Source of the DNA: Blautia obeum ATCC 29174
GTDB taxonomy: Bacteria > Bacillota > Clostridia > Lachnospirales > Lachnospiraceae
NCBI RefSeq assembly: GCF_025147765.1
Contig: NZ_CP102265.1
Coordinates: forward strand, 1,551,001 to 1,615,000
DNA length: 64,000 bases
Direction: 5' to 3'
The notes beneath the pieces are model-generated. The model had not been told where the DNA came from, ran no database searches, and worked only from the letters and a program-made list of their open reading frames with translations. Every line of letters begins with the position of its first letter. The stretch's first letter is position 1. A program made the position numbers and the translations under genes. Below are positions 24,817 through 33,871 of the stretch, in pieces.

Positions 24817-26307
24817 ATGCAGGTATTATATAAAAGCACAAGAGGAAAAGGTGAGACAGTAACTGCTTCCATGGCAATTTTAAAAGGACTTTCTGAAGAT
24901 GGAGGACTGTTTGTCCCGACTGAGATTCCGAAGCTGGATGTGCCGGTAGAGAAGCTTGCACAGATGACATATCAGGAGACTGCATATGAAGTTATGAGTC
25001 GTTTCCTTACAGATTTTACAGAAGATGAACTGAAAAACTGTATTGCGAATGCATATGATGAAAAATTTGACACAAAAGAGATTGCACCGCTTCATGAGGC
25101 AGATGGTGAATATTTCCTGGAACTTTTCCACGGCGCAACGATTGCATTCAAGGATATGGCACTTTCTATCCTCCCACATCTGATGACGACAGCAGCCAGA
25201 AAGAATCAGGTCAGCAATGACATTGTGATTCTTACTGCTACATCCGGAGATACAGGTAAAGCTGCTCTGGCAGGTTTTGCAGATGTACCGGGTACAAAGA
25301 TCATCGTATTCTATCCGAAACACGGAGTAAGTCCGATTCAGGAAAAACAGATGGTTACACAGAAAGGTGATAATACTTATGTAGTAGGAATCACAGGAAA
25401 CTTCGATGATGCCCAGACAGCAGTTAAGAAAATGTTCAATGATCGTGAACTGTCTGCAGAACTTAATGCGGCGGGCTTCCAGTTTTCATCTGCAAACTCT
25501 ATCAATATCGGAAGACTGGTGCCACAGATCGTATATTACGTATACGCATATTCAAGACTTGTTGGAAATGGAACAGTTAAAGCCGGTGAAAAGATCAATG
25601 TAGTTGTACCGACAGGAAACTTTGGTAATATTCTTGCAGCATATTATGCAAAACAGATGGGACTTCCAATCAATAAACTGATCTGTGCGTCCAATGAGAA
25701 TAAAGTTCTGTTTGACTTCTTCCGTACAGGAACCTACGACAGAAAGAGAGATTTTATTCTGACAACTTCTCCATCCATGGATATTCTGATTTCCAGCAAT
25801 CTGGAACGTCTGATCTATCGTCTTACTGGCGAAGATGCACAGAAATGTGCAGAACTGATGCAGGCTTTAAGTGATGGCGGAGAATATACGATCACAGAGG
25901 ATATGAAAAAAGGTCTTGCTGATTTCTATGGTAATTACTGCAGTGAAGAGGAAACAAATGAAGCTATTCATGCAACATACAAGAGCAGTGATTATGTGAT
26001 CGATCCTCATACGGCGGTTGCGGCAGGTGTTTATAAGAAATATCTTGCAGATACGGATGACCATACGCCAACCGTAATTGCATCTACAGCAAGTCCGTAC
26101 AAATTTACGAGAAGTGTCATGGATGCAGTTGCAGAAAATACAGAAGATATGGATGATTTTGCACTGGCAGACAGACTTTCAGAAATTTCCGGTGTTAAAG
26201 TGCCGAAGGCAGTAGAAGAAATCCGTACAGCACCGGTACTGCATGATACGGTTGTTGATGCCCCGGATATGCCGGACACTGTAAAGAAAATCCTCGGAAT
26301 CAAATGA
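24817..26307 (+). CDS. thrC: Threonine synthase
   Basis: 496 residues, the long form of a PLP enzyme converting O-phosphohomoserine to threonine. It has the N-terminal STRGKGETVTASMAILKGL, the PLP lysine in GATIAFKDMALS (about residue 113) and the glycine loop TATSGDTGKAAL. It is preceded by AGGAAGG at suitable spacing. It stands alone, without hom or thrB beside it. Confidence 0.95.
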   Translation: MQVLYKSTRGKGETVTASMAILKGLSEDGGLFVPTEIPKLDVPVEKLAQMTYQETAYEVMSRFLTDFTEDELKNCIANAYDEKFDTKEIAPLHEADGEYFLELFHGATIAFKDMALSILPHLMTTAARKNQVSNDIVILTATSGDTGKAALAGFADVPGTKIIVFYPKHGVSPIQEKQMVTQKGDNTYVVGITGNFDDAQTAVKKMFNDRELSAELNAAGFQFSSANSINIGRLVPQIVYYVYAYSRLVGNGTVKAGEKINVVVPTGNFGNILAAYYAKQMGLPINKLICASNENKVLFDFFRTGTYDRKRDFILTTSPSMDILISSNLERLIYRLTGEDAQKCAELMQALSDGGEYTITEDMKKGLADFYGNYCSEEETNEAIHATYKSSDYVIDPHTAVAAGVYKKYLADTDDHTPTVIASTASPYKFTRSVMDAVAENTEDMDDFALADRLSEISGVKVPKAVEEIRTAPVLHDTVVDAPDMPDTVKKILGIK

Positions 26308-26338
26308 TTTATAAACAGTAATTGGAATGGATTTTGAC

Positions 26339-26377
26339 CAAGTTGCTGTGAACGAAGTGAACAGTAACTTGATATTT
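26339..26377 (+). terminator. thrC terminator built from a palindromic repeat
   Basis: CAAGTTGCTGT (26339-26349) pairs with ACAGTAACTTG (26361-26371) with one wobble, then ATATTTTTT. The same palindrome occurs in shortened form before pnp. Confidence 0.7.
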
Positions 26378-26393
26378 TTTCCAGTATTATGTA

Positions 26394-26422
26394 TTGAAAA
26401 ATCACATACAATAGAGTAAAAT
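26394..26422 (+). promoter_or_regulatory. Promoter of the 6S-like RNA
   Basis: TTGAAA (26394-26399), 17-base spacer, TAAAAT (26417-26422). The expected start is near 26429-26432. Confidence 0.7.
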
Positions 26423-26429
26423 AAAGATA

Positions 26430-26663
26430 GAAAAAACGTACGGGATAACTCCTGGAATGTGCGAGGCCCCTTCATAATTTGAACCTACATTGACAAATAG
26501 GGAATCCTATCATCGCTGCAGTGATGTCAGACCTCTCGTTGTGGTAGGCAGATCTGTAGTTGCGGATACCCAACCTGGCTGCGGCTAGGCGTCAAATGGA
26601 AGGGAACGGCATCCCGGGACCTGTAAAAAAAGAAATGAGTCATAGAGATATGGCTCTTTTTTT
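26430..26663 (+). ncRNA. ssrS: Candidate 6S RNA
   Basis: An untranslated region with its own promoter and its own terminator (26637-26663, GAGTCATA/TATGGCTC stem and seven T). The sequence is GC-richer than its surroundings. It can form a long interrupted hairpin: CGGGAT (26441-26446) with ATCCCG (26611-26616), then CCCTTC (26468-26473) with GAAGGG (26599-26604), leaving an unpaired central region as in 6S RNA. Some segments (TTTGAACCTACATT) match my memory of clostridial 6S RNAs. 6S RNA traps the main RNA polymerase by imitating an open promoter. The 5' and 3' ends are estimates; galM starts 38 bases after the terminator. Confidence 0.62.
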
Positions 26664-26700
26664 GAAGGAATATAAGAGTTCAGGTATTGGAGGAAGAAAC

Positions 26701-27756
26701 ATGGTAACACAGAGAACATTTGGTACATTGCCATCGGGGGAAGAAGTTCAGATCTATCATCTGGAAAACAAATCAGGGGCGTTCGCAGAGGTTCTGCAGT
26801 TTGGTGCAATTCTTGTAAAGCTTTGCGTGCCGGACAGAGACGGCAGACTTACAGACGTTGTTTTGGGATATGATGATCTGGCTGGATATGAGGTCAATGG
26901 ATGCTTTTTCGGGGCAACGATCGGAAGAAGCGGAAACCGCATTGCACAGTCCAGATTTACACTTGACGGTAAGGAAATAGTCTTGACACCGAATGAGGGG
27001 GCGAACAATCTTCACAGCGGTCCGGATGGATTTGAGAAAAAAATGTGGACAGCTTCAGAGATTTCCGAAGACAAGAATGCAGTTACTTTTTCAAGGATCA
27101 GCCCGGATGGAGAGAATGGTTTTCCGGGAGAATTTAATGTTTCTGTTACATATGAAATGACGGAAGAAAACGAATTGCGTATTGTCTATGGTGGTGTCTG
27201 TGATCAGACAACAATAGCAAATATGACAAATCATTCATATTTCAACCTTGCAGGAGAAGGAAGCGGCAGTGCGATGGATCAGTATTTAACGATTCATGCA
27301 GAACAGTATACACCGGTTGGTGAAGGATCTATTCCTCTGGGAGAGAATGCAGCGGTAGAGGGAACTCCGATGGATTTCCGTAAGGCCCACAAGATCGGGG
27401 ATGAGATTGAGGCTGATTTTGAACAGCTCAGGATCACAGGTGGATATGACCATAACTATGTGACGGATGGATACAATAAAGCAAGTATCCGTGAAATCGC
27501 AGAGGCATGGTCTGAGAAGACTGGAATCCAGATGAATGTACTTACCGACTGTCCTTGTGTACAGTTTTATGCTGCTAATTTTGTTGATCAGGAACATGGC
27601 AAAAACGGTCATGTTTATAATAAACGTGAGGCATTCTGTCTGGAGACGCAGGTTGAGCCGAATGCAGTGAATGTTGAAAATTTCCATTCTCCTATTCTGG
27701 AGGCGGGCGAGCGTTATTACTCCGAAACAATCTATCGTTTCTCTGTGAAGAAATAA
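26701..27756 (+). CDS. galM: Galactose mutarotase (aldose 1-epimerase)
   Basis: 351 residues. It interconverts alpha- and beta-galactose. The family marks are GATIGRSGNRIA, NLHSGPDGF, the catalytic His in TNHSYFNLAG, GYDHNYV and a C-terminal CLETQVEPNAVN. The ATG at 26701 has GGAGG nine bases upstream. An in-frame ATG at 26560 lies inside the 6S-like RNA and is rejected. No other gal genes are adjacent. Confidence 0.92.
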   Translation: MVTQRTFGTLPSGEEVQIYHLENKSGAFAEVLQFGAILVKLCVPDRDGRLTDVVLGYDDLAGYEVNGCFFGATIGRSGNRIAQSRFTLDGKEIVLTPNEGANNLHSGPDGFEKKMWTASEISEDKNAVTFSRISPDGENGFPGEFNVSVTYEMTEENELRIVYGGVCDQTTIANMTNHSYFNLAGEGSGSAMDQYLTIHAEQYTPVGEGSIPLGENAAVEGTPMDFRKAHKIGDEIEADFEQLRITGGYDHNYVTDGYNKASIREIAEAWSEKTGIQMNVLTDCPCVQFYAANFVDQEHGKNGHVYNKREAFCLETQVEPNAVNVENFHSPILEAGERYYSETIYRFSVKK

Positions 27757-27770
27757 ATAATGTGGTTATG

Positions 27771-27819
27771 AATCCGATTCTTTTCATATAATGCAGTATG
27801 AAGAGAGTCGGATTTTTTT
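27771..27819 (+). terminator. galM terminator
   Basis: Arms 27771-27788 and 27797-27814 form an 18-bp stem with two wobbles, followed by T-rich sequence to 27819. It covers an ATG at 27798 in the frame of the next gene, which argues against that start. Confidence 0.8.
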
Positions 27820-27857
27820 GTTTTGAAGAAAAGAATAATGATTGTCGCAGGCAACGG

Positions 27858-29003
27858 ATGATGAAAGTGCTGATCGTCATAATGATGGCAGGTATGTGGT
27901 GCATGCAGCCTGAGAAAGCATCAGCAGCAGACCCGGTGATACGTGTCATTTTGACAACAACGGATTTCAACTCCAGATATCATCAGGAGATCACAGTATC
28001 TTATGATGGAAAAGAGATTACATATACGGCGGAAGAAGTGAAAAAACAGGGGGATAAGGTCCGCATTCCTGCACAAAAAGATGGAATCAGGATTCTGTCC
28101 ATACAAAGGCAGTCCGGAACTCCGGTCTACGACGGAAGTATTGAAATTATTCCGAAAGAAGAAGGGCTGATAATAGTAAATGAACTTTTTCTTGAAAAAT
28201 ATCTGACCAGAGTAGTCCCGAGTGAGATGCCGGCAACTTATGAAAAAGAGGCACTGAAAGCACAGGCTGTGTGTGCAAGAACATATGCCTGGAAACAGAT
28301 TCAGGAACAACGTCTTCATGAACTGGAAGCAGACGTAGATGATACTGTGAACTTCCAGGTATATGGGAATATGGAGCCACAGAAAGCTGCGACAGAAGCG
28401 GTGAGAGAAACGGAAGGACAGATTCTGTGTCAGAATGGAGAAGCTGTGGAGGCATATTATTTTTCCACATCGGCAGGTGTGACCAGTACAGACGAGATAT
28501 GGGGAAGCGATGAAGCAGCTCCTTATCTCAGGAGCGTTCCGTGTAAATTTGATGAAGAAGAACCATGGAGCAGCTGGATAGTAGAACTTCCGTGGAAGAT
28601 GCTGGAGGACAGGATACGTGAGAAAGGGGAAGGTACAGTACTCAGATCGGTTACTGTAACCAGACGCAGTGAGAGCGGGGCAGCTACAGCACTCGAGGCT
28701 GTGTCAGACAAAGATTCCTGCATAATAGAAAATGAATATGAGATTCGTAAATTTCTGGCACCTGTAAATTGTATGATCACGGAAAAAGATGGAACAGAAA
28801 CAGCAGGAGGAAGTCTTCTTCCAAGTGCTTATTTTGAACTGGAGAGAACGCAGAATGGAAATCTCCAGGTCAGAGGAAAAGGATATGGACATGGTGTCGG
28901 AATGAGTCAGACCGGAGCAGATAAGATGGCAGAGCAGGGGTATGATTACAGAGAAATACTGGACTATTTTTTCAGAAATATTACGGTAGAAAATCTGGGA
29001 TGA
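27858..29003 (+). CDS. SpoIID/LytB-type lytic transglycosylase-like protein
   Basis: About 381 residues from the ATG at 27858. The N-terminus MMKVLIVIMMAGMW is a signal peptide likely cut after KASA. The SpoIID domain has the catalytic Glu in VVPSEMPATYEKEALKAQAV (shown up to 20), then AYYFSTSAGVTSTDEIWG, and ends with GYGHGVGMSQTGA. SpoIID trims denuded glycan strands during engulfment; LytB-type relatives act elsewhere. The exact start is uncertain because the ribosome site is weak. No sporulation genes are beside it. Confidence 0.85.
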   Translation: MMKVLIVIMMAGMWCMQPEKASAADPVIRVILTTTDFNSRYHQEITVSYDGKEITYTAEEVKKQGDKVRIPAQKDGIRILSIQRQSGTPVYDGSIEIIPKEEGLIIVNELFLEKYLTRVVPSEMPATYEKEALKAQAVCARTYAWKQIQEQRLHELEADVDDTVNFQVYGNMEPQKAATEAVRETEGQILCQNGEAVEAYYFSTSAGVTSTDEIWGSDEAAPYLRSVPCKFDEEEPWSSWIVELPWKMLEDRIREKGEGTVLRSVTVTRRSESGAATALEAVSDKDSCIIENEYEIRKFLAPVNCMITEKDGTETAGGSLLPSAYFELERTQNGNLQVRGKGYGHGVGMSQTGADKMAEQGYDYREILDYFFRNITVENLG

Positions 29004-29062
29004 CACAGAACACATTTCATGGTAAAATAGACAGAAATGTAGTAACTATCGGGAGAAAAAAT

Positions 29063-29962
29063 ATGGGAAAAAAAACAGATAAAAGTACGGTTGGCCTGAT
29101 CCTGGGATTTGTAAAACGAATGCAGGAAGACCATATTGGTGCTTACGCTGCACAGGCGGCATATTTTTTGATCATGTCGTTTATTCCTTTTGTGCTGGTG
29201 CTTACGGCACTGGTTCAGTATACACCATTGACATATCGTATGCTCAGACAGGCAATCCTGGGATTTGTTCCATTGAATTTACAGGATTTTGTTCTTAAGA
29301 TCATTGCAGAAGTATTTACCAAAAGCGCTGCAGTTGTACCGATTTCCGGATTGTTTGCATTGTGGTCATCGGGAAAAGGCATGCAGTCACTGATCGCGGG
29401 GCTCAATGTGATCTATCATGTAAAAGAAACCCGAAACTGGCTGACAAACAGATTGTATTCTATGCTGTATATGTTTCTGTTTGTGCTCGCAATCATCATA
29501 AGCCTTCTTCTTCTGGTTATGGGTAACCGTATCCATGCGGCACTCGTCATTCATGCGCCTCTTCTTGGAAGAATGCTTGGACGACTGCTGAGTGCAAAGA
29601 CCTTTCTGGTGTTTGTTGTGTTGTTTCTGGTATTTCTCGTTTTGTACAGATATCTTCCAAACAGAAAGGCATCACTGAAAAGTCAGGTACCGGGGGCATT
29701 TATTATCGCAGTTGCATGGTCATTGTTTTCCTATTTCTTTTCATTGTATTTTACATTCTTTCCGAATTTCAGCAATATGTATGGCAGTCTGTCTGCATTG
29801 ATCATGGTTATGCTGTGGCTGTATGTGTGTATGAATTTGCTTCTGTATGGTGCTGAGATCAATGCATATTTCGAGAAAGAATTTCGTCAGGCGCAGATGT
29901 CTTTGTGGCAGGGGATAAAAAAACTTCTTGACAGTTTTTTTGCACTGTGGCATAGTAGATAG
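29063..29962 (+). CDS. YihY/BrkB family membrane protein
   Basis: 299 residues with about six transmembrane helices and the family marks AAQAAYFLIMSFIPF, SSGKGMQSLIAGLN and the final LLYGAEINAYFEKEF. The ATG at 29063 has GGGAG at good spacing; an in-frame ATG at 29000 overlaps the preceding stop codon and is possible but less likely. The family was once called ribonuclease BN; that activity is not supported and the role is unknown. Confidence 0.85.
   Translation: MGKKTDKSTVGLILGFVKRMQEDHIGAYAAQAAYFLIMSFIPFVLVLTALVQYTPLTYRMLRQAILGFVPLNLQDFVLKIIAEVFTKSAAVVPISGLFALWSSGKGMQSLIAGLNVIYHVKETRNWLTNRLYSMLYMFLFVLAIIISLLLLVMGNRIHAALVIHAPLLGRMLGRLLSAKTFLVFVVLFLVFLVLYRYLPNRKASLKSQVPGAFIIAVAWSLFSYFFSLYFTFFPNFSNMYGSLSALIMVMLWLYVCMNLLLYGAEINAYFEKEFRQAQMSLWQGIKKLLDSFFALWHSR
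29928..29956 (+). promoter_or_regulatory. Candidate pheST promoter in the end of yihY
   Basis: TTGACA (29928-29933), 17-base spacer, CATAGT (29951-29956). The start would be near 29963, just before the T-box. Confidence 0.5.
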
Positions 29963-29977
29963 AAGAAAGTGACTGCT

Positions 29978-30246
29978 CAGCAGAATGAGTAGATGCTATA
30001 AGGTATAAGCTGTGAAGGCGTTTCAGGAGAATGTTTTCTTACAGAGAGAGGGAGTCATCGGCTGTAAGCCCCCTTAAGTTCAGACATTATCTTAATTTCC
30101 CGCCAGAGCTTCATTTCTGAAAGTATACAGTAGGAAGTGACGTTGATGCGCGTTAAGCATGACTCAAGTGCCTGTGAATCAGTGTTCACGGGAAACAGGG
30201 TGGTACCGCGGTTATTATTCCGTCCCTTTTCAGGGGCGGATTTTTT
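29978..30246 (+). promoter_or_regulatory. T-box leader of pheST (tRNA-Phe)
   Basis: The T-box core AACAGGGTGGTACCGCGG is at 30194-30211, followed by a terminator (TCCGTCCC 30219-30226 with GGGGCGGA 30233-30240, then six T). Stem I opens with CAGAATG (29981-29987) and the AGTAGA kink-turn motif (29988-29993), pairing back to CATTTCTG (30112-30119). A TTC triplet at about 30110-30112 on that 3' strand is the likely Phe specifier. Uncharged tRNA-Phe would favour the antiterminator and switch on pheS-pheT. Confidence 0.9.
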
Positions 30247-30271
30247 ATGTTAAAAAAAGGAGAGTAAAACC

Positions 30272-31297
30272 ATGGATATGAAGGAAAGACTTCAGGAACT
30301 GGCAGAAGCAGCCAGAAAACGGATCGAGGAATCAGATGGTCCGGATAAACTGAACGAAGTAAAAGTTGCGTACCTTGGAAAAAAAGGTGAATTGACGGCA
30401 ATCTTAAAAAGTATGAAAGATGTTGCTCCGGAAGACCGTCCAAAAGTCGGTCAGATGGTAAATGAGACAAGAGCAAAGATCGAAGAACATCTGGAAGCGA
30501 CCAGAAAGAAACTGGAAGAAGCTCTTCGTGAAGAAAAAATGAAATCAGAAGTGATCGATGTTACACTTCCGGCAAAGAAAGCAAAGATCGGACATCGTCA
30601 TCCGAACAGCATTGCACTGGAAGAAGTAGAGCGTATCTTTATCGGAATGGGCTATGAAGTAGTAGAAGGTCCGGAAGTAGAATATGCAGATTATAACTTT
30701 ACAAAACTGAATATTCCGGAAGATCATCCAGCAAGAGATGAACAGGATACTTTCTTTATCAATGATTCTATCCTTCTTCGTTCTCAGACTTCTCCGGTAC
30801 AGGCACGTACCATGGAAAAAGGCAATCTGCCGATCCGTATGATCGCACCGGGACGTGTATTCCGTTCAGACGAAGTAGATGCGACACATTCTCCGTCCTT
30901 CCATCAGATCGAAGGTCTGGTCATCGATAAAAATATTACTTTCGCAGATCTTAAAGGAACTCTTCAGGAGTTTGCACAGGAACTGTTCGGTCCTGAGACA
31001 AAGACAAAATTCAGACCGCATCACTTCCCGTTTACAGAACCAAGTGCAGAGGTAGATGTTTCCTGCTTCAAATGTGGTGGTAAAGGATGTCGTTTCTGTA
31101 AAGGTTCTGGTTGGATAGAAATCCTCGGATGTGGTACGGTGCATCCAAACGTACTGAGAATGTGCGGTATCGATCCGGATGAATACACAGGATTCGCATT
31201 TGGTGTTGGCCTTGAGCGTATTGCACTTCTCAAATATGAGATCGATGATATGAGACTTCTTTATGAGAACGACGTCAGATTTTTGAAACAATTCTAG
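30272..31297 (+). CDS. pheS: Phenylalanine-tRNA ligase alpha subunit
   Basis: 341 residues. An N-terminal coiled-coil (1-90) binds tRNA, followed by class II motifs: GHRHPNSI, RMIAPGRVFRSDEVDATHSP (motif 2 region) and GFAFGVGLERIALL (motif 3). A four-cysteine segment, CFKCGGKGCRFCKGSGW, may bind zinc, as in other clostridial PheS. Controlled by the T-box upstream. Confidence 0.97.
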   Translation: MDMKERLQELAEAARKRIEESDGPDKLNEVKVAYLGKKGELTAILKSMKDVAPEDRPKVGQMVNETRAKIEEHLEATRKKLEEALREEKMKSEVIDVTLPAKKAKIGHRHPNSIALEEVERIFIGMGYEVVEGPEVEYADYNFTKLNIPEDHPARDEQDTFFINDSILLRSQTSPVQARTMEKGNLPIRMIAPGRVFRSDEVDATHSPSFHQIEGLVIDKNITFADLKGTLQEFAQELFGPETKTKFRPHHFPFTEPSAEVDVSCFKCGGKGCRFCKGSGWIEILGCGTVHPNVLRMCGIDPDEYTGFAFGVGLERIALLKYEIDDMRLLYENDVRFLKQF

Positions 31298-31408
31298 TTC
31301 AATTCAACAGAATTGAACAGCTTCCCTGATAGAATATCGGGGAATTTCCGAAATTTCTGCACAGCAGAAAGGATGCGCGAACGAAGTGAGCATTTACTTT
31401 CTGTGCAG
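31297..31408 (+). repeat. Three palindromes between pheS and pheT
   Basis: Hairpin 1: GTTCAATTC (31297-31305) with GAATTGAAC (31310-31318). Hairpin 2: TTCCCTGATA (31322-31331) with TATCGGGGAA (31335-31344). Hairpin 3: CTGCACAG..AAAG (31357-31371) with CTTTCTGTGCAG (31397-31408), whose loop holds an inner ATGC/GCAT pair and GAACGAAGTGAGC. None has a T run, so these are not plain terminators. The third resembles the palindrome at 26339-26371. Confidence 0.65.
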
Positions 31409-31453
31409 GTTGATTAATTTAAATGAACTTTATTCGAAAGGTGGATATAAAAC

Positions 31454-33871
31454 ATGAATACATCAATGTCCTGGATTAAAATGTATGTGCCGGATCTGGA
31501 TGTAACAGCCCAGGAATACACAGATGCCATGACACTGTCAGGAACAAAAGTGGAAGGCTTCGAAAAACTGGACGCAGATCTCGACAAGATCGTAATTGGA
31601 CAGATTGAAAAAATAGAAAAACATCCTGATGCAGATAAACTTATCATTTGCCAGGTAAACATCGGAACAGAAACTGTACAGATCGTCACAGGTGCGCCGA
31701 ATGTCAAAGAAGGAGATAAAGTACCGGTCGTTCTGGACGGCGGACGTGTTGCCGGAGGACATGACGGACAGAAGACTCCTGGTGGGATCAAAATCAAAAA
31801 AGGAAAACTCAGAGGTGTAGAATCCTTCGGTATGATGTGCTCCATCGAAGAACTTGGAAGCACAAGAGAAATGTACCCGGAAGCACCAGAATACGGTATC
31901 TATATTTTCCCGGAAGATGCGGTTGTAGGAGAGAGTGCGATCAAAGCACTCGGTCTTGATGATGTTGTGATTGAATATGAGATCACATCCAACCGTGTAG
32001 ACTGCTATGGTGTGCTGGGAATCGCGAGAGAAGCAGCAGCTACTTTTGACAAGAAATTCGTTCCTCCTGTAATCAAAGAGACAGGAAATGATGAAAAAGC
32101 ATCCGATTATGTCAAAGTAACCGTAGAAGATCCGGAACTTTGTCCGAGATACACAGCAAGAGTTGTCAAAAACGTCAAGATCGGACCATCCCCGAAATGG
32201 ATGCAGAGATGTCTGGCTTCCAACGGAATCCGCCCGATCAACAACCTTGTTGATATCACAAACTATGTTATGGAAGAATACGGTCAGCCAATGCACGCAT
32301 ATGATCTGGATACTATCGAAGGAAGAGAAATTGTTGTACGTCGTGCAAAAGCCGGAGAAAAATTTGTAACACTGGATGACCAGGAACGTGAAATGGATGA
32401 TCAGGTTCTGATGATCTGTGACGGAAAGAAAGCAGTCGGCATCGCCGGGATCATGGGTGGAGAAAACTCCATGATCACTGATAATGTACACACAGTACTT
32501 TTTGAAGCAGCATGCTTCAACGGAACGAACATTCGTCTTTCTTCCAAGAGAATCGGACTTCGTACAGATGCATCCGGTAAATTTGAAAAAGGGCTTGATC
32601 CGAATAATGCAAAAGCAGCAATTGACCGTGCATGCCAGCTGATGGAAGAACTGGGAGCAGGTGAAGTTGTAGGAGGATGTGTAGATATCTGCAATGAAGT
32701 AAGAGAACCTTCCAGAGTACCATTTGAGCCGGAACGCATCAATGCACTTCTGGGAACAGATCTTACAAAAGAAGAAATGCTTGCATACCTTGCAAAAGTA
32801 GAGCTTACTCTTGATCCGGAAACAAATGAGATCGTAGCTCCTACTTTCCGCCAGGATATCCATTGCATGGCAGATGTTGCAGAGGAAGTTGCAAGATTCT
32901 TTGGATATGATAAGATTCCTACCACACTTCCGAATGGAGAAGCTACGACAGGTAAACTTCCATTCAAACTTCGTATTGAGAACGTGGCAAGAGATATTGC
33001 TGAATACTGTGGATTCTCAGAAGGAATGACATATTCTTTCGAAAGCCCGAAGGTGTTTGATAAACTTCGCATTCCAGAGAACAGTGATCTCCGTAAAGTG
33101 ATCACGATCAGTAACCCGCTTGGCGAGGATTACAGCATCATGCGTACAACGACTCTGAACGGTATGCTTTCTTCTCTGGCAACAAACTATAACAGAAGAA
33201 ATAAAGCAGTCCGTCTGTATGAAATCGGTAAAGTATATCTGCCAAAGGCACTTCCGCTGACAGAGCTTCCAGATGAGAGAACACACTTTACACTTGGTAT
33301 GTACGGAGCAGGCGATTTCTTTGATATGAAGGGTGTGATCGAAGAATTTTTCGAAAAATCCGGAATGAAGAAAAAAGTTCACTATACACCAGACAGCAAC
33401 AAAACTTATCTGCACCCGGGCAGACAGGCGAATATCAGCTATGAAGGCAAAGTAGTCGGATATCTCGGGGAAGTGCATCCACTTGTTGCGGGTAATTATG
33501 GAATCGGAGAGAGAACTTATGTTGCAGTGATTGATATTCAGGATATCCTTGAATTCTGCGGATTCAACCATAAATTTACAGGAATTGCAAAATATCCGGC
33601 AGTTACCCGTGACTTAAGTATGGTTGTTCCGAAACATATTCTTGCAGGACAGATTGAAGATGTTCTGGAGCAGAGAGGCGGCAGGATCCTGGAGTCTTAT
33701 CAGCTCTTTGATATCTATGAGGGTGCTCAGATCAAACCAGGATACAAATCCATGGCTTATTCTGTTGTATTCCGTGATCATGAAAAAACTCTGGAAGAGG
33801 CTGAAATCACAGCGACCATGAAGAAAATCCTGAATGGTCTAACAGCACTGGGAATCGAGCTGAGAAGCTGA
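31454..33871 (+). CDS. pheT: Phenylalanine-tRNA ligase beta subunit
   Basis: 805 residues. Domains in order: the EMAP-like OB tRNA-binding fold (about 40-150), the B3/B4 editing domain (EITSNRVDCYGVLGIARE at about 178), B5, the class II-like core and the C-terminal FDX-ACB domain (KYPAVTRDLSMVV to the end). AAAGGTGG precedes the ATG. It forms a2b2 with PheS. The 156-base spacer from pheS is unusually long and structured. Confidence 0.97.
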   Translation: MNTSMSWIKMYVPDLDVTAQEYTDAMTLSGTKVEGFEKLDADLDKIVIGQIEKIEKHPDADKLIICQVNIGTETVQIVTGAPNVKEGDKVPVVLDGGRVAGGHDGQKTPGGIKIKKGKLRGVESFGMMCSIEELGSTREMYPEAPEYGIYIFPEDAVVGESAIKALGLDDVVIEYEITSNRVDCYGVLGIAREAAATFDKKFVPPVIKETGNDEKASDYVKVTVEDPELCPRYTARVVKNVKIGPSPKWMQRCLASNGIRPINNLVDITNYVMEEYGQPMHAYDLDTIEGREIVVRRAKAGEKFVTLDDQEREMDDQVLMICDGKKAVGIAGIMGGENSMITDNVHTVLFEAACFNGTNIRLSSKRIGLRTDASGKFEKGLDPNNAKAAIDRACQLMEELGAGEVVGGCVDICNEVREPSRVPFEPERINALLGTDLTKEEMLAYLAKVELTLDPETNEIVAPTFRQDIHCMADVAEEVARFFGYDKIPTTLPNGEATTGKLPFKLRIENVARDIAEYCGFSEGMTYSFESPKVFDKLRIPENSDLRKVITISNPLGEDYSIMRTTTLNGMLSSLATNYNRRNKAVRLYEIGKVYLPKALPLTELPDERTHFTLGMYGAGDFFDMKGVIEEFFEKSGMKKKVHYTPDSNKTYLHPGRQANISYEGKVVGYLGEVHPLVAGNYGIGERTYVAVIDIQDILEFCGFNHKFTGIAKYPAVTRDLSMVVPKHILAGQIEDVLEQRGGRILESYQLFDIYEGAQIKPGYKSMAYSVVFRDHEKTLEEAEITATMKKILNGLTALGIELRS

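Noticed and set aside
29978..30246. A tRNA or other RNA gene before pheS
   Set aside because: The AACAGGGTGGTACCGCGG core and the following terminator identify a T-box leader.
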